A stretch of 64,000 nt of DNA, from NCBI GenBank assembly GCA_037043015.1, contig CM073322.1:21914364-21978363 (forward strand), written 5' to 3'. Positions 10,011 to 21,158 of the stretch are shown one piece after another; positions within the stretch are counted from its first letter, which is position 1; each line of letters opens with the position of its first letter. The DNA comes from Bryum argenteum (Eukaryota > Streptophyta > Bryopsida > Bryales > Bryaceae). Position numbers and translations under genes: made by a program. The notes under the pieces are model-generated. The model made no database searches. It was not told where the DNA came from and saw only the letters and a list, made by a program, of their open reading frames with translations.

Positions 10011-12194
10011 ATGCCACTCTTACAAAGTCTTCTTCACATCCTCATGTTAGTAGCGCCAGTGAAGATGTCCATGCGGGAGAAGAGGCCTAGGCCTCAGCAA
10101 TTCACAAACCAACAATTGAATCAAGCTGCTAGTAAACGGCCGCGCCATAATGCTAGGCCTCAACAATTCACAAACCAACAATTGAATCAAGTTGCTAGGA
10201 AACGGCCGCGCCGTAATGCTAGGCCTCAACAATTCACAAACCCACAATTGAATCAAGCTGCTAGTAAAAGGCCGCGCCATAATGCTAGGCCTCAACAATT
10301 CACAAACCAGCAATTGAATCAAACTCTTAGTACTACTAGACCTCAACAATTCACAAACGAACAATTCAATCGAGCTTTTAGTAATACTAGACCTCAACAA
10401 TTCACAAACCAGCAATTCAATCAAGCTCTTAGTAATACTAGGCCTCAACAATCTAGAAACCAACAGGTTGATCAACCTTATGGTAATCAACCTAATGGCA
10501 ATCAACCACACTATGATGCCGTGTCTTACACAGAACGTCAACCGGGTGTTCTATATCCTTCTGGTATACCGGGCGCTAATCCAAGTAGAACAGTACGCGC
10601 CATACCGAATGGTGTTGATCATGGCTCCTATAGCGTAGCCACAGTACTATCAGCATTTGCAACTCTAATAGCTCAAGGAGAAAGTGGAGGTTCTTTTATT
10701 CAAGTTTTACTTAACAACTTGTCGCTGGACATGCTCGCTGATATTGTGATTGCCAATATGGAGCATTTTCCTAGTTCCACAGACCCTCGACCCAACGAGC
10801 CCTCTTATGTCCAAGTAAAGCAGGAGCCAGTCGAAGTGGAAAGGAGAAACATCTCAAATCCTGTTGTTCCCTTGTTGCCGCTTTCGCAAGTAAAGCAGGA
10901 GCCAGTCGAAGTAGAAAGTATAAACATCTCTAATCGACTTGTAAAGCAGGAACCGGTCGAAGTAGAAAGTATGAGCATCTCTAATCGACTTGTAAAGCAG
11001 GAGCCAGTCGAAGTAGAAAGTGTAAACATCTCTAATCGACCTGTAAAGCAGGAGCCGGTCGAAGTAGAAAGTATGAACATCTCTAATCGACCTGTAAAGC
11101 AGGGACCGGTCAGAGCAGGAAATTTGACCATCTCCGATCGAGTTGTTCCTTCGTTGCCGCTTAGCAAACCAAGAGTGCAGCTTTCTGGGGATCAAAAAGC
11201 AGCATTGTATAAATACTCGCTAGTTCGGATACTGGAGAAGCACAAAACCATAACTGCGGCTGGTGGAGGAGAGCTTCGAAGTGCCTTGTTGGCTCGATTG
11301 GCTGCTGAGATTACCGAGTTTTTGAAGGTTCTAGAAAAGCATATTTTTGCAGACTACGAAGCTCACAAGGGTCACGAGTTGGGGTTACACGTACTTTATC
11401 AACTATACGCGGATCAGCCAAGCATCTACGATCAGTTTCTGCTCTCGCTGGTACAAGGTTTGCAAGAGAAAAGCAAATCTCTCAGCCGGCTCTTGTGTGA
11501 AGCTCCTGAGGTTTCAACGACCGCTTTGAAGTTTGTTCAAGAGCTTTGTATTGCAGACTCACCGGAGCATATTACAACAGGTCTTAGTGCCTTGTGGTAT
11601 ATGATCCTGCAACGACCACCCTTACGAGACGCTTGCTTACAATTTGTTCTTACGTGCACGGTTCAGAAGTCGGAGAATACTCGAGGGAAAGCAGTTCGGT
11701 TGTTGGCCAATAAGCTATACCCGCTCCATTATGCGGCGCAAAGAATTGAAGATTTTGCGATTGAGAGCTTTTATTCGGTGGTCAATAATCAATCGGAGAG
11801 GGAAGAAAGCCATGAAAGACCCGAAGTAACAAATGGAGATGTTGTAGCTCCGATTGTTGATGAGGCTAGAACTACGAAAAGCACCGAAGCTGCAATTGAT
11901 GCTAAGGCTGGAACTGCAAAAAGCACCGAGGCTTTGTCATTACCAGAAGCTCAACAGTCTATGGCACTGTTTTTCGCCCTGTGTACTAAGAAACATGCGA
12001 TATTTCGACAGTTATTTCAGGTTTACGGAAAAGCTCCGGAAGCAGTGAAGCAAGTTATTGACGAACATATTCCCATCTTAGTCCGAACCGTTGGTTCATC
12101 TCAAGAGCTTCTCCAGCTGATTGCCGATCCCCCTTCTGGTAGCAACAATCTAGTGAAGCAGGTACAGATGGTACTGAGCACTCTAAGGGAATGA
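10011..12194 (+). CDS. Isolated symplekin/Pta1 middle region with two amplified repeat arrays (727 aa)
   Basis: Symplekin is the scaffold of the nuclear mRNA cleavage/polyadenylation machinery. Residues about 215-260 (LIAQGESGG, then LSLDMLADIVIANMEHFPSS) and about 400-727 (LARLAAE, HELGLHVLYQLYA, LCEAPEVSTTALKFVQELC, VRLLANKLYP, SLPEAQQSMALFFALCTKKH) match the central part of plant symplekin. The N-terminal HEAT region and the C-terminal domain are missing. Residues 27 to about 160 are seven 17-22-residue repeats built on RPQQFTNQQLNQ, with KRPR basic clusters. From 10815 to 11144 there are six copies of VKQ(E/G)P-VEVES-ISNR, five of them spaced exactly 51 bp. Just past the stop, another frame continues PIVKKLYK and meets GTAACT, a possible former splice donor. 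So this is probably a duplicated giant exon that lost one base, rather than a spliced retrocopy. It may be an expressed chimera or a young pseudogene. Confidence 0.75.
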   Translation: MPLLQSLLHILMLVAPVKMSMREKRPRPQQFTNQQLNQAASKRPRHNARPQQFTNQQLNQVARKRPRRNARPQQFTNPQLNQAASKRPRHNARPQQFTNQQLNQTLSTTRPQQFTNEQFNRAFSNTRPQQFTNQQFNQALSNTRPQQSRNQQVDQPYGNQPNGNQPHYDAVSYTERQPGVLYPSGIPGANPSRTVRAIPNGVDHGSYSVATVLSAFATLIAQGESGGSFIQVLLNNLSLDMLADIVIANMEHFPSSTDPRPNEPSYVQVKQEPVEVERRNISNPVVPLLPLSQVKQEPVEVESINISNRLVKQEPVEVESMSISNRLVKQEPVEVESVNISNRPVKQEPVEVESMNISNRPVKQGPVRAGNLTISDRVVPSLPLSKPRVQLSGDQKAALYKYSLVRILEKHKTITAAGGGELRSALLARLAAEITEFLKVLEKHIFADYEAHKGHELGLHVLYQLYADQPSIYDQFLLSLVQGLQEKSKSLSRLLCEAPEVSTTALKFVQELCIADSPEHITTGLSALWYMILQRPPLRDACLQFVLTCTVQKSENTRGKAVRLLANKLYPLHYAAQRIEDFAIESFYSVVNNQSEREESHERPEVTNGDVVAPIVDEARTTKSTEAAIDAKAGTAKSTEALSLPEAQQSMALFFALCTKKHAIFRQLFQVYGKAPEAVKQVIDEHIPILVRTVGSSQELLQLIADPPSGSNNLVKQVQMVLSTLRE
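10089..10490 (+). repeat. Coding tandem repeat array, 66/51-bp units
   Basis: Seven in-frame units start at 10089, 10155, 10221, 10287, 10338, 10389 and 10440. The first three are 66 bp and carry a KRPR(H/R)NA tail; the later ones are 51 bp and replace it with LSNT-like residues. The high similarity points to recent expansion by slippage or unequal exchange. Confidence 0.9.
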
Positions 12195-12459
12195 TTCCCA
12201 TTGTCAAAAAGCTGTACAAGTAACTCTGGAAACCTTGTACTGTATAGCGAAAAGCAAATGCCTGCAATCGAAGTCATTGCACATATGCGTAATACTAAGG
12301 TTCAACAACATTTTGCAAATATAAAGAAAAGGCCTCATCACACAAGGTGTTTATTCACAGGGTGGGACTAAGACCTTGCACTATCAGAAATCCACAACTC
12401 AACACAGAGAAGCAACCTACTGTGCATAAGCTCTTCTCATTTTCAGTCGATTCTCAAAG

Positions 12460-14458
12460 TCAAGATGACGGGCCATTGATCAACCCCGACATGCGACCCA
12501 CATCGAAAATCTCAATCCAGTAGCCATCAGGATCCTTGATGAACGCCAGTCCCTTCATCCTCCCTGCCACACCTCAACATTCATCAATATAAAAGATGGT
12601 GATATAAATGGTCTTCTAGTTTAGCAAAGGTCTTAGATAATGGATCCAAATGAGAGTAGAGTGCACTTTACCGTCATCCGGTCGCTTCGCAAACTCAACT
12701 CCGAGCTTCTCAAAGCGTTCACATGCTTTATAAACGTCATCAACAGTAATTCCAATGTGCCCTACCATACGTAACCAGTTCGTGTCAGAACATGCACAAG
12801 GAGTCAAAGAGCTAGATATCTTACAAATTACAGTCGGGTCTCTGTAGATGTTCCACATGCAGAAGTAACAGAACTAGACTCCGCTATTTTGAACTTATGA
12901 ATGTTAACAAGATGAAATGCATTCACAATGTGGATGAGCAAACGTAAATTAGTCCCACCAATGAAATGAAGATTCTTATGATCACAGCAATTGATATTAA
13001 ATAGGGCTCATGATTTGTATACACATGATTTGTCCATGTTATGATCTTGAACTACTGTCTATTATTGCTAATACATGTTGAATCTTGACTTTTGAGTTTA
13101 TTTTTGATGAATGTCGACACTCTATAGATGCGCTCCAGAGAATGAACAATTACAGTAGTTGTGAGAAAATTTGTACCATAGCCACGAGGTTCGCTATTCC
13201 CGTTGTGATAGCCCTTGAAGTTTGGATCTGATTCTGTCCCCCAGTTACTGGAACACACAAAGGATTGTTATCAGATTAATGTGTTGTTCAGAAAATCAGA
13301 AAGCACTGCCTGCAAATCATATACATGTATGACAAGCTATTTCGATAGAAGCTGAAATCTTTAAGGGAGAGCAACACTATTTACAGGGGAGCTTGAAAGT
13401 AAAGATACTCACTGCGTGAGCTCTAAGGTAGCTTTGCACTTGAACAAGAAAGCCGTTTTTTCTGCCGTGTCGTTGGGGATGGATTCCGGACTCTACAAAT
13501 GCACATCAGATATTCTCAGCTCTTTGGTATGGCACATTGTTAATAGGAACCAGATTATGAAATTGCTATACGTGCGGGAGAACAATTACTATTAGACAAA
13601 GATGTACAGGGTAGTGAAGAAAACTAACAGATCCTAAACTCGCAACAAAACAAGAATTTAAGCTGTTACTTAAGTATGATAGTGCGCAAACTCTTCTTAG
13701 CATATGATCGAGGTTACAGTCCTTACTTTTTTACTCCATATTCTGCTGCAATAACTTTGTTAACTCAAATTTGCATTTCAAGATCAAGGATCTCACAAAA
13801 ACACGTATAGAATGCCTATTTCCACATTCTAGTTGATTGAACAGCATTCGAGTCTGGTGCAAGAAATTGACGATGACTTCGATAAAGTAGTCTCACATTT
13901 TGATCAGATTCCAAACCCAATATTGCAACGAATAATGGAATCGTTGACTTGGTATAGTGTAAGTTTAGATGCTACAGTTTCCAAGTACGCACTCACCGAT
14001 AAATCAAACTCGACTTACAACAGTTCTATGTTATCAATAAAGGCACGAATTCCAACACCATCTCACCTCGTAGCCAAGGAAGTACAAGCTGAATTTGGCC
14101 TCTTCGAAATCGAGCCGTTTGATCAATCTGTGACATCCAAACCATCCTCGTTACAAACTCTTCAACAGCATTGAATAATCCCACATAGATACGGTTTGAC
14201 ATCTTACGTCATTCCCAGAACTTTGGAGTAAAACTCCAAGCTTACTCGCGGGTCCTTAATTCGGTACATCTGCACAGTAGGGATCAAAAATTAGCTCCCT
14301 CCATCACTCACAACAGAAGCGAAGTTGGAATTAGAGATACAATGAGAAGCAAATTGATTGCTTACAGTTTGCTGGACATGGTAGCTTTTGGTGACGGCAT
14401 CAGGGGTATCACAATAGCCCGGGTTGTTAGCAGCCGACTCCGGCACGGAATTCGACAT
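12460..14458 (-). CDS. GLX1: Glyoxalase I (lactoylglutathione lyase), 186 aa, 7 exons
   Basis: It isomerises the methylglyoxal-glutathione hemithioacetal to S-lactoylglutathione, normally in the cytosol with a bound metal. Exons on the minus strand are 14366-14458, 14208-14269, 14067-14127, 13413-13492, 13177-13247, 12672-12761 and 12460-12563; they sum to 561 bp and all phases agree. The product runs [115 protein letters not shown]. The metal ligands expected in the family are present: Gln in the QQT block, Glu of LELTH, His of GHIGI and Glu of WIEIF. Length matches the short eukaryotic enzyme. ATG at 14458 is chosen; a TTG-initiated extension upstream is less likely. A telo-box AAACCCTAA lies at about 14550-14558, 92 bp upstream. 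Confidence 0.95.
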
Positions 14459-14549
14459 GCTGCTTGCTTTCACACTCAATCGTCTGCCTCTCTGTCACCA
14501 CATAAAATGCCACGATCGTCAAAATAAACGCTCGAAGATGGAAAACCCA

Positions 14550-14558
14550 AAACCCTAA
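14550..14558. promoter_or_regulatory. Telo-box ahead of glyoxalase I
   Basis: AAACCCTAA is the interstitial-telomere motif common in promoters or leaders of plant housekeeping and ribosomal genes. It is seen here and upstream of eL37, L24 and PI4K-alpha. Function is inferred from known plant promoters. Confidence 0.45.
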
Positions 14559-14699
14559 GAACTGATCCATTTCATCCTCGCCCATACTTGGGAATGGAAG
14601 TGTGGTGGTGAGCCTTGGAAGGCACCCAAGAGGCTAAAGGATGTCGAGGGCGCCACGCATCTAGACAAAGCTCGAGTAGCTGGAAAAAAACGCGATAAC

Positions 14700-15954
14700 A
14701 ATGGCACAGCGGCCATCGCCAAACCAATAGAGCAATTGAGTCAAGAGGATTTTTGTTCTAGAAGGGGAGAGTACTTTACCGTGGAAAGGAATGTGGGAAT
14801 GCGAATGCTGGAGTGAGTGATCCGTGAATGGAAGGTGATTGTCGAGCTTGGAGGGATGATTGAATGTCTGCGATCTCTGTTGGTGGCCACTTGGCCAGTT
14901 CTCTAACATCGACATGTGCAGCGGGTTGATACCCCTGCATCGTGCACTCCGGATCCGGGTCTTGCATAGAAAATACTATAACCGGGTATCTTAAGGAATC
15001 TTCAAGTGTAAAAACTACGTTATTTCTATGGAAATGTTTTGACATACTAGGAATGATGTTTCATCCCTTGATATCTTGATCCATTAGAAAGTCACTACAT
15101 GATACTTATTTTTTGGAAATTGATTGTGTGGAAACTATTGCATGAATTTGTATTGATTAATCCATAACCCCTCAACATCCCCAATGTTGTTTTTATACAA
15201 TTTGGATGAAGGGCAGAAGCTTTGAAGAAACATAATTTTTTTGGTCAAACTTTGTTTTTGATGCAATCACTTGGGTTTCGTTGCAAATCAAGTCTTCTTC
15301 GTGTGGTAAAAATTGCAAACCTATTGAATGAAGTATGAATTAATGCTATGCATTTTAGTTAGGGCAGCTTTTGGTTTTGGGGTTTCAAACATAAGGCTTG
15401 TTTTACTATTGCGAAATGAGAATTATGTGGAACCAAGAATGAATTTTCATGAAATAATGTATGATCGTAAGTCTTGAACATGTTGAATGTCGTAAAGACG
15501 ACATTTTGGATGGAAGGCAACAACTCTGAAAAGCCATAACTTCTTCATTTGGAGTTCATTTTGGATGACATCACTTCGGTTAAGGTCTAAATCAAGTTTA
15601 GTTTCTGTGGTAAAAATTGTAAACCTGTGAAAGGAATCATGAATGAATGGCATGCAATTTAGTGAAGGCAACTCTTATTCTTGGGTTTTCAAACATTAGC
15701 CATGTTTAACCATTACAACCCAATCATGTTAAATTCAATTTAATGTTTTATGAAGAAGAAAAATAATAAAATAAAAAATAAAATAAAAAGATATTGATAA
15801 TAAATAAAAGTATAATAATAAATAAAAATTGCATCAATATGATCTTAAGTTGGAAGGTTTTTTCTCAACAATTTGTCAACAAAGATTTTTTGACGCAATG
15901 TTGTTTCTGTACTATTCTAATTAAATTTAAAATACATGGATTTTGAGAAGTTGT
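14700..15954. repeat. Degenerate tandem monomers in AT-rich DNA
   Basis: Two roughly 310-bp units, about 15170-15430 and 15490-15730, share in order GTGGTAAAAATTG-AAACCT, GAATGAA, a TGCATTT(T/A)AGT(T/G)(A/G)-G block and GGGTTTCAAACAT. Further diverged relatives continue into the inverted repeat at 15955-16865. TAACCCCTCAACATCCCCAA near 15166 resembles the TTAA-family terminus. There is no gene. Confidence 0.5.
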
Positions 15955-16865
15955 TTTTGCTTCATTTACCATTGGATTTCATTTTTTAATGTTGGGTTGG
16001 ACTCTAATGTGAGTCTAGTTGTAGTGGTAGAAACCTTAAATCCATCTAAGGTGTGAGGAAGATATGGCATGCATTTCGATGCGAGGAGTCTAGATTTGGA
16101 CTTTCGTTTCGTTTGTAAATTTTGAGGCAGTCTTCACCATTGCAAGGTTACTATTTGAACCAAGAAAGCTTAAATTGATGATTTTTTTTTAAGGTAAAGG
16201 TGCTATTGAGATGAAGGTAAACAACTTTGTAGTTGGTGATTCTTTCATTGCAATATCTTTATAATTGCATTTCACTTCAAAGTGAAAATGTTCAGATGTT
16301 GAGATGTTTTAAGAGTACTAATTTGTTGCTATTGGGCAATCTATGAGGCCTCATGACTCAAAATCTGACCCACATGATGTACAATTGAACCATTTGAGGG
16401 ATAGACTCATTTGTAACAAAAAGAACACATCTTCCAAAAAAATCATCATAAGGGGAAACAAAGGTAGTTTATTCAGATCTCAATCGCACAATCTTCTTGT
16501 AGACATATTGTACATCATGTGGGTCAAGTTGTGAGTTACGAGGCCTCCTACATAGCGAGATCATAAAGTATAAGTACTCAAAAAATATCACAAAATCTCA
16601 ACATTTTCACTTAAAGTGAAAATGCTACCTACAAACTTATTGCAATGATAAAATCATCAACTACAAAGATGTTTAATAACTTGAGAAAAATATCTATACG
16701 CAAATTATGACCTTGCAGTGCTTGAAATTGCCACAAAAATTTTGAAGGAAAAATGACCAAAACTAGGCCCATTGTACCAAAATGAATGCCATAACTTTCT
16801 TACATCTAAGATGATTTCTAAGACAAAAACTAGACTCAAAATAGAATCCAACCCAATAAATGAAA
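15955..16865. repeat. Long imperfect inverted repeat (foldback), about 0.9 kb
   Basis: The left arm, about 15955-16420, and the right arm, about 16490-16865, are reverse complements with moderate divergence. Shared blocks include TGAGTCTAGTT, ACTTTGTAGTTGGTGATT, CACTTCAAAGTGAAAATGTT, GAGGCCTCATGACTCAAAAT and CCCACATGATGTACAAT. Single-arm relatives occur at 26790-27255 (same orientation as the left arm) and 60597-60900 (inverted). No coding potential was seen. Confidence 0.7.
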
Positions 16866-16979
16866 TTGGATGAAGGAGAAACTACTCCTTGGAGGCTTCA
16901 AAAATATCGTGATGTAGGTTGCACAGTGTGTGAAGTACTTTGGACCGCTGCGGTAAAAGAGTGAGGAAAACGGTTGAAT

Positions 16980-17051
16980 GGAGAAGAGGGGCATCGATCC
17001 CCTTACCTCCCGAATGCGAATCGGGCGCTCTACCATCTGAGCTACTCCCCC
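16980..17051 (-). tRNA. tRNA-Ala (anticodon CGC)
   Basis: The 72-nt reverse-complement sequence folds into a full cloverleaf. The acceptor is GGGGGAG/CTTCTCC, the D stem GCTC/GAGC, the anticodon stem CCCGA/TCGGG around loop TTCGCAT (anticodon CGC), the variable loop 5 nt, and the T stem AGGGG/CCCCT. The third acceptor pair is G-U, the alanine identity element. The A-box TAGCTCAGATGG is canonical, and a TTTT terminator follows within about 15 nt (near 16966). No intron. CCA is not encoded, as usual for nuclear genes. Confidence 0.93.
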
Positions 17052-17169
17052 ACGGGTCGAACCGAGGTCCTGAAATAGGAAACCGAGGTCCCAAACCCAT
17101 ATGCTTGACTATCGCCCACAATCATTTCTAACTCCATCCTCACCTCTTGCACCCTTTTTCTCCTCCTTG

Positions 17170-17300
17170 ATGCTACCCTACGTTCCTGAAAATGAGAGAT
17201 TGTTGTGGAAGTCTACTCTAGGCTACTTGACATGAGAGATGGTTTTGTTCTTATACAAGTCTACCCTAGGTAACTGAAAATGAGAAATGATTCCGGGATC
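17170..17300. repeat. Three imperfect copies of a ~55-60-bp unit
   Basis: CTACCCTA-G, then CTGAAAATGAGA-AT-GATT, recurs three times in diverged form. It lies in the 3' flank of eL37. No gene was recognised between here and 17980. Confidence 0.45.
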
Positions 17301-17982
17301 TTCCAGAATAAACCAATTCTTGAATTTCCGAAAGTCAAAGCCGAAAATGTGAACACGACCATCTCCATTTTGATAAGCTAAACGCACGCTGGTATAACCT
17401 AATCAATAAACAAAACAACCAGGTTTAAGATGACAACGTTGTTTTTGAGCAACCTTGACATTGATTACCATGTTCCGAATGTCGCTTTTACTGCCTTACA
17501 CGTTTCTGCACACAAACTTTTCGCCCGACACATAACCTGTACAATCATGACTCTACCGATCCATGTACCCAAACTGATGCCAGTTTGTGTTCGAACTAAT
17601 TCCGAAGTGCTCAAACACAAAAGCCAATCTAAAAAGGAGATAAGCCGTCTTGGCTGAGAAATGATTCTATAGGCCCCAAGGCATTGAATGAGATACGAAC
17701 GTGCAGATGCACACTTGACAGGATGAGTCGATGTAATGAAGTTAAATTGACAACCAAAGGATGATGTCTTCAAGCATCATGATTGATTCTTGTTCTGGAC
17801 TAACGGTAGCCAAGTACAATCCAACACCAACGACATTGCTTCGAAATGAAGACGATAAAACCTCACAGAACGTGCTGCAAGATGATAATTCCTTCTGGTC
17901 CTCAAATTATGAATCACATAGAATCCTCCCAAAGTTGAATTACAGCCAAACTACATTGCCTCATCACGTAGCTGAACTAACT

Positions 17983-18814
<832 letters not shown>

Positions 18815-18918
18815 GGCGAGCGACGACGGCTATGGAAGTCGCGGGAGAGACGAGCTCCAACAACAGCGTTGGAAAAGAAGGATCTGAATCGCGGTTTGGG
18901 GGTTTGTCTACGCGCTCC

Positions 18919-18927
18919 AAACCCTAA
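18919..18927. promoter_or_regulatory. Telo-box upstream of eL37
   Basis: AAACCCTAA lies about 105 bp upstream of the eL37 start codon. Telo-boxes are typical of plant ribosomal-protein promoters. Confidence 0.55.
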
Positions 18928-18964
18928 TCTATACCCGGACAACGATACCCTGAAAGACAACCTC

Positions 18965-19815
18965 TACGGTATCTTTTTCTTTTTCTTCGTTCGTTTTCAT
19001 TCAATGTTACAAAGATCGTTTCCTTTTTATACAATCTTTACTTTTTTTCCTTCAGCTTTTCTTTTTCTTTATTTGTTTAGCCCTGAAATGTCCTTATCAA
19101 TTTGTATGTTTTCAAGTTTCTTTGAGGCCCAATAAATTTAAATTTGTAATATTTATTTTATTATATCACAATTTATTTTATAAATCTCATTTTATCGCAA
19201 GACTCAACAATGTGTTCCCTAATGCATGCGTCGTCAATATTGGTTGATGTTGTTTAAAATTAGTCAAATAGAAGAGTTCATTACTATGAACTCTATTTTG
19301 TTGATTATGACTTTAAACGTTTTATATCCTTCTCCATTTTACTAGATTAGAGTTACATATTTTTCAAACATTAACCATTGCAATACAATTACAGATAGAA
19401 GCAAGTATAGATTGACTTGAAGAGGAGAAAGTGAGCCTTTCCTTGATAAACTCAATTTCTTACATGACTTAGATTTTATAAACATGCAAGATTGGCAACC
19501 ACATAAATGTGGTAAGTAACGATGGTCTTCACTTTATGAATTATTTGAGCAAGTTCAAAAATCATCCTAGTTTTTTTTTTTTTTTTTAAATTAATTAATT
19601 TATTTGTTTATTTAAGTTCTTGTCCAAACATATTACAAAATACAAGATTGTACATCTAAAAACTACATAACTTATCTTCATTTTCAGCTATGACACTTTT
19701 GTGAAACACGTGTTTATTGACTGAAATAGATTGGACCGTAGAGGGATAAATTCACTTCACAAGCACGGCATAAAACACCATTTATGTTCAATTTTGCAAC
19801 AAGAATAAATTCCTT
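18965..19815. other. AT-rich intergenic, upstream of eL37
   Basis: T-rich and A-rich tracts occur (for example a T run near 19570), but no gene, RNA or clear repeat was seen. Confidence 0.3.
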
Positions 19816-19818
19816 ATT

Positions 19819-19948
19819 CACTAGTGCATACGTGGTTTGAATATTTGGAACGAGTGTACCCATAATGGCAGTGTAAACGCGAGCTCGTATTTACTATGCC
19901 ACTATGGGTCTACGGGTCCCGTATACTCAAACCACGTATGCATTGGTG
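19819..19948. mobile_element. CACTA-type MITE, 130 bp
   Basis: Termini CACTAGTGCATACGTGGTTT and the complement of GCATTGGTG form inverted repeats of about 60 bp, with a shared ACCCATA-TGGCA block. A 3-bp duplication ATT flanks it (19816-19818 and 19949-19951). It is a different subfamily from the copy at 8283-8444. Confidence 0.8.
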
Positions 19949-19972
19949 ATTTGTGTTGTAGAAACTTGTAAA

Positions 19973-20318
19973 GGCACCACAAGCCTTGGCTTGGTGGTTA
20001 GGGCTTAGGCCCCCAATGAGGAGGTTTTGGGTTCTATTCCCCATGCCGGCGTGGTACTCACCACTATAGTCCACCCAACTATTGTGGGAGGTCCTTAGAC
20101 CTTATTGTATGGGTACCTCAAAGCCCTTTGGGGGGATACTATGTCAAGTATCTTCAAGGCACTAGTAACTAGGCTAGAAACTAGCGTAATTATAGTGTCC
20201 ACCCTTGAGAGGGGGAAGTAGTATTGTTCTAATTTCCCCTTGTCCGGTGGCCATCGGGATATTAGCATTACGAACGGACACTTCATTCACGCCGGCCCCT
20301 TAGAAAGAACCGGAGTTC
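19973..20318 (+). repeat. tRNA-derived SINE, copy 2
   Basis: This is a full-length relative of 4036-4375, with A-box-like TGGCTTGGTGG and B-box-like GGTTCTATTCC (closest to the tRNA consensus of the three). Its T-rich tail appears to be interrupted by the inverted-repeat element that begins at 20319. Confidence 0.75.
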
Positions 20319-20843
20319 TACCGTAACACCAGAGCTGGTTCGTTCTCTGCCGAACGAATAATTATTTATTTTGAAAAAATAAGGTTCATTTCTTGCAAAT
20401 CGAACTATTAAAAATTCGTCTCTATATTTTTAGAGAAAAAAAAATTCGGTTGAAGTTCAGGGAGAGGGGCGGGCAGTGGAGGCGCCACCCCTCCACTGTC
20501 CCGCCCTTAGTGGTGAGGGCTGCCCCACACACCACACTTGTTTAGGGTTTAGGGTCAACAAGCAATTCTAACTATGGATTCAATCATGACTGGAGACCGA
20601 GTACAAATAGAATATCTTCTGCTGTCGTTAGTAGGAGAATCTCGATTAGTCATAGTCCCCCAGCTTTATATTGACCAATGCGATGTCACCACATACCACA
20701 GACATGATTAGTACATTCCATGTTTCAGTTTATATTGAGATTATTTTTCCTGAAATTCGTTCTTGAAGGCATGGAATTTCCGTTTTTTTTCGTTCGTTAT
20801 TTTTGGAATTATTTAGGAACGAACCAGCTATGGTGTTACGGTA
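20319..20843. mobile_element. Non-autonomous DNA transposon with ~27-bp terminal inverted repeats
   Basis: TACCGTAACACCA-AGCTGG, then TTCGTTC, at the left end is matched at 26 of 27 positions by the reverse complement of the right end. If TA is the target duplication, the element is 20321-20841. The inside is a GC-rich core with no coding capacity. The superfamily is unresolved (Tc1-like by TA). It is nested at the 3' end of a SINE. Confidence 0.7.
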
Positions 20844-21158
20844 TCTATCTATCTAGAAACTTGTAAACAATAATAGAAATCTAATTAAATAATCGGCCAC
20901 TGGTACCAATGCTTATATATACTGTGGACATTACAGTGTCCTCCAAGAAGGGAAAACGCAATGCTAATATGTTGAAAAAGGTTTGTGTACAGATGCAGAT
21001 ACACGCGTGGCTGGTCATGTCCTTCAGAGTAAGCGCCCGCTAAATCTTCGTCACATTGCTTCCCCGTTCCTTGAGCTCAAGCTCGAGAAATCGAGAGAGT
21101 GAATTTAAGCCCATCAGTGTGCGCTAAATTGAGCCCTTCCTTCGCGACGCGAGCCATC

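Noticed and set aside
10047-11195. Minus-strand frames of 113-164 codons with repeats
   Set aside because: Mirror images of the tandem repeats in the symplekin-like gene.
13833-14174. 113-codon plus-strand frame
   Set aside because: It lies across introns and an exon (14067-14127) of the glyoxalase I gene on the other strand.
16836-17131. Frames on both strands around 16.9-17.1 kb
   Set aside because: They translate the tRNA-Ala gene and its flanks.
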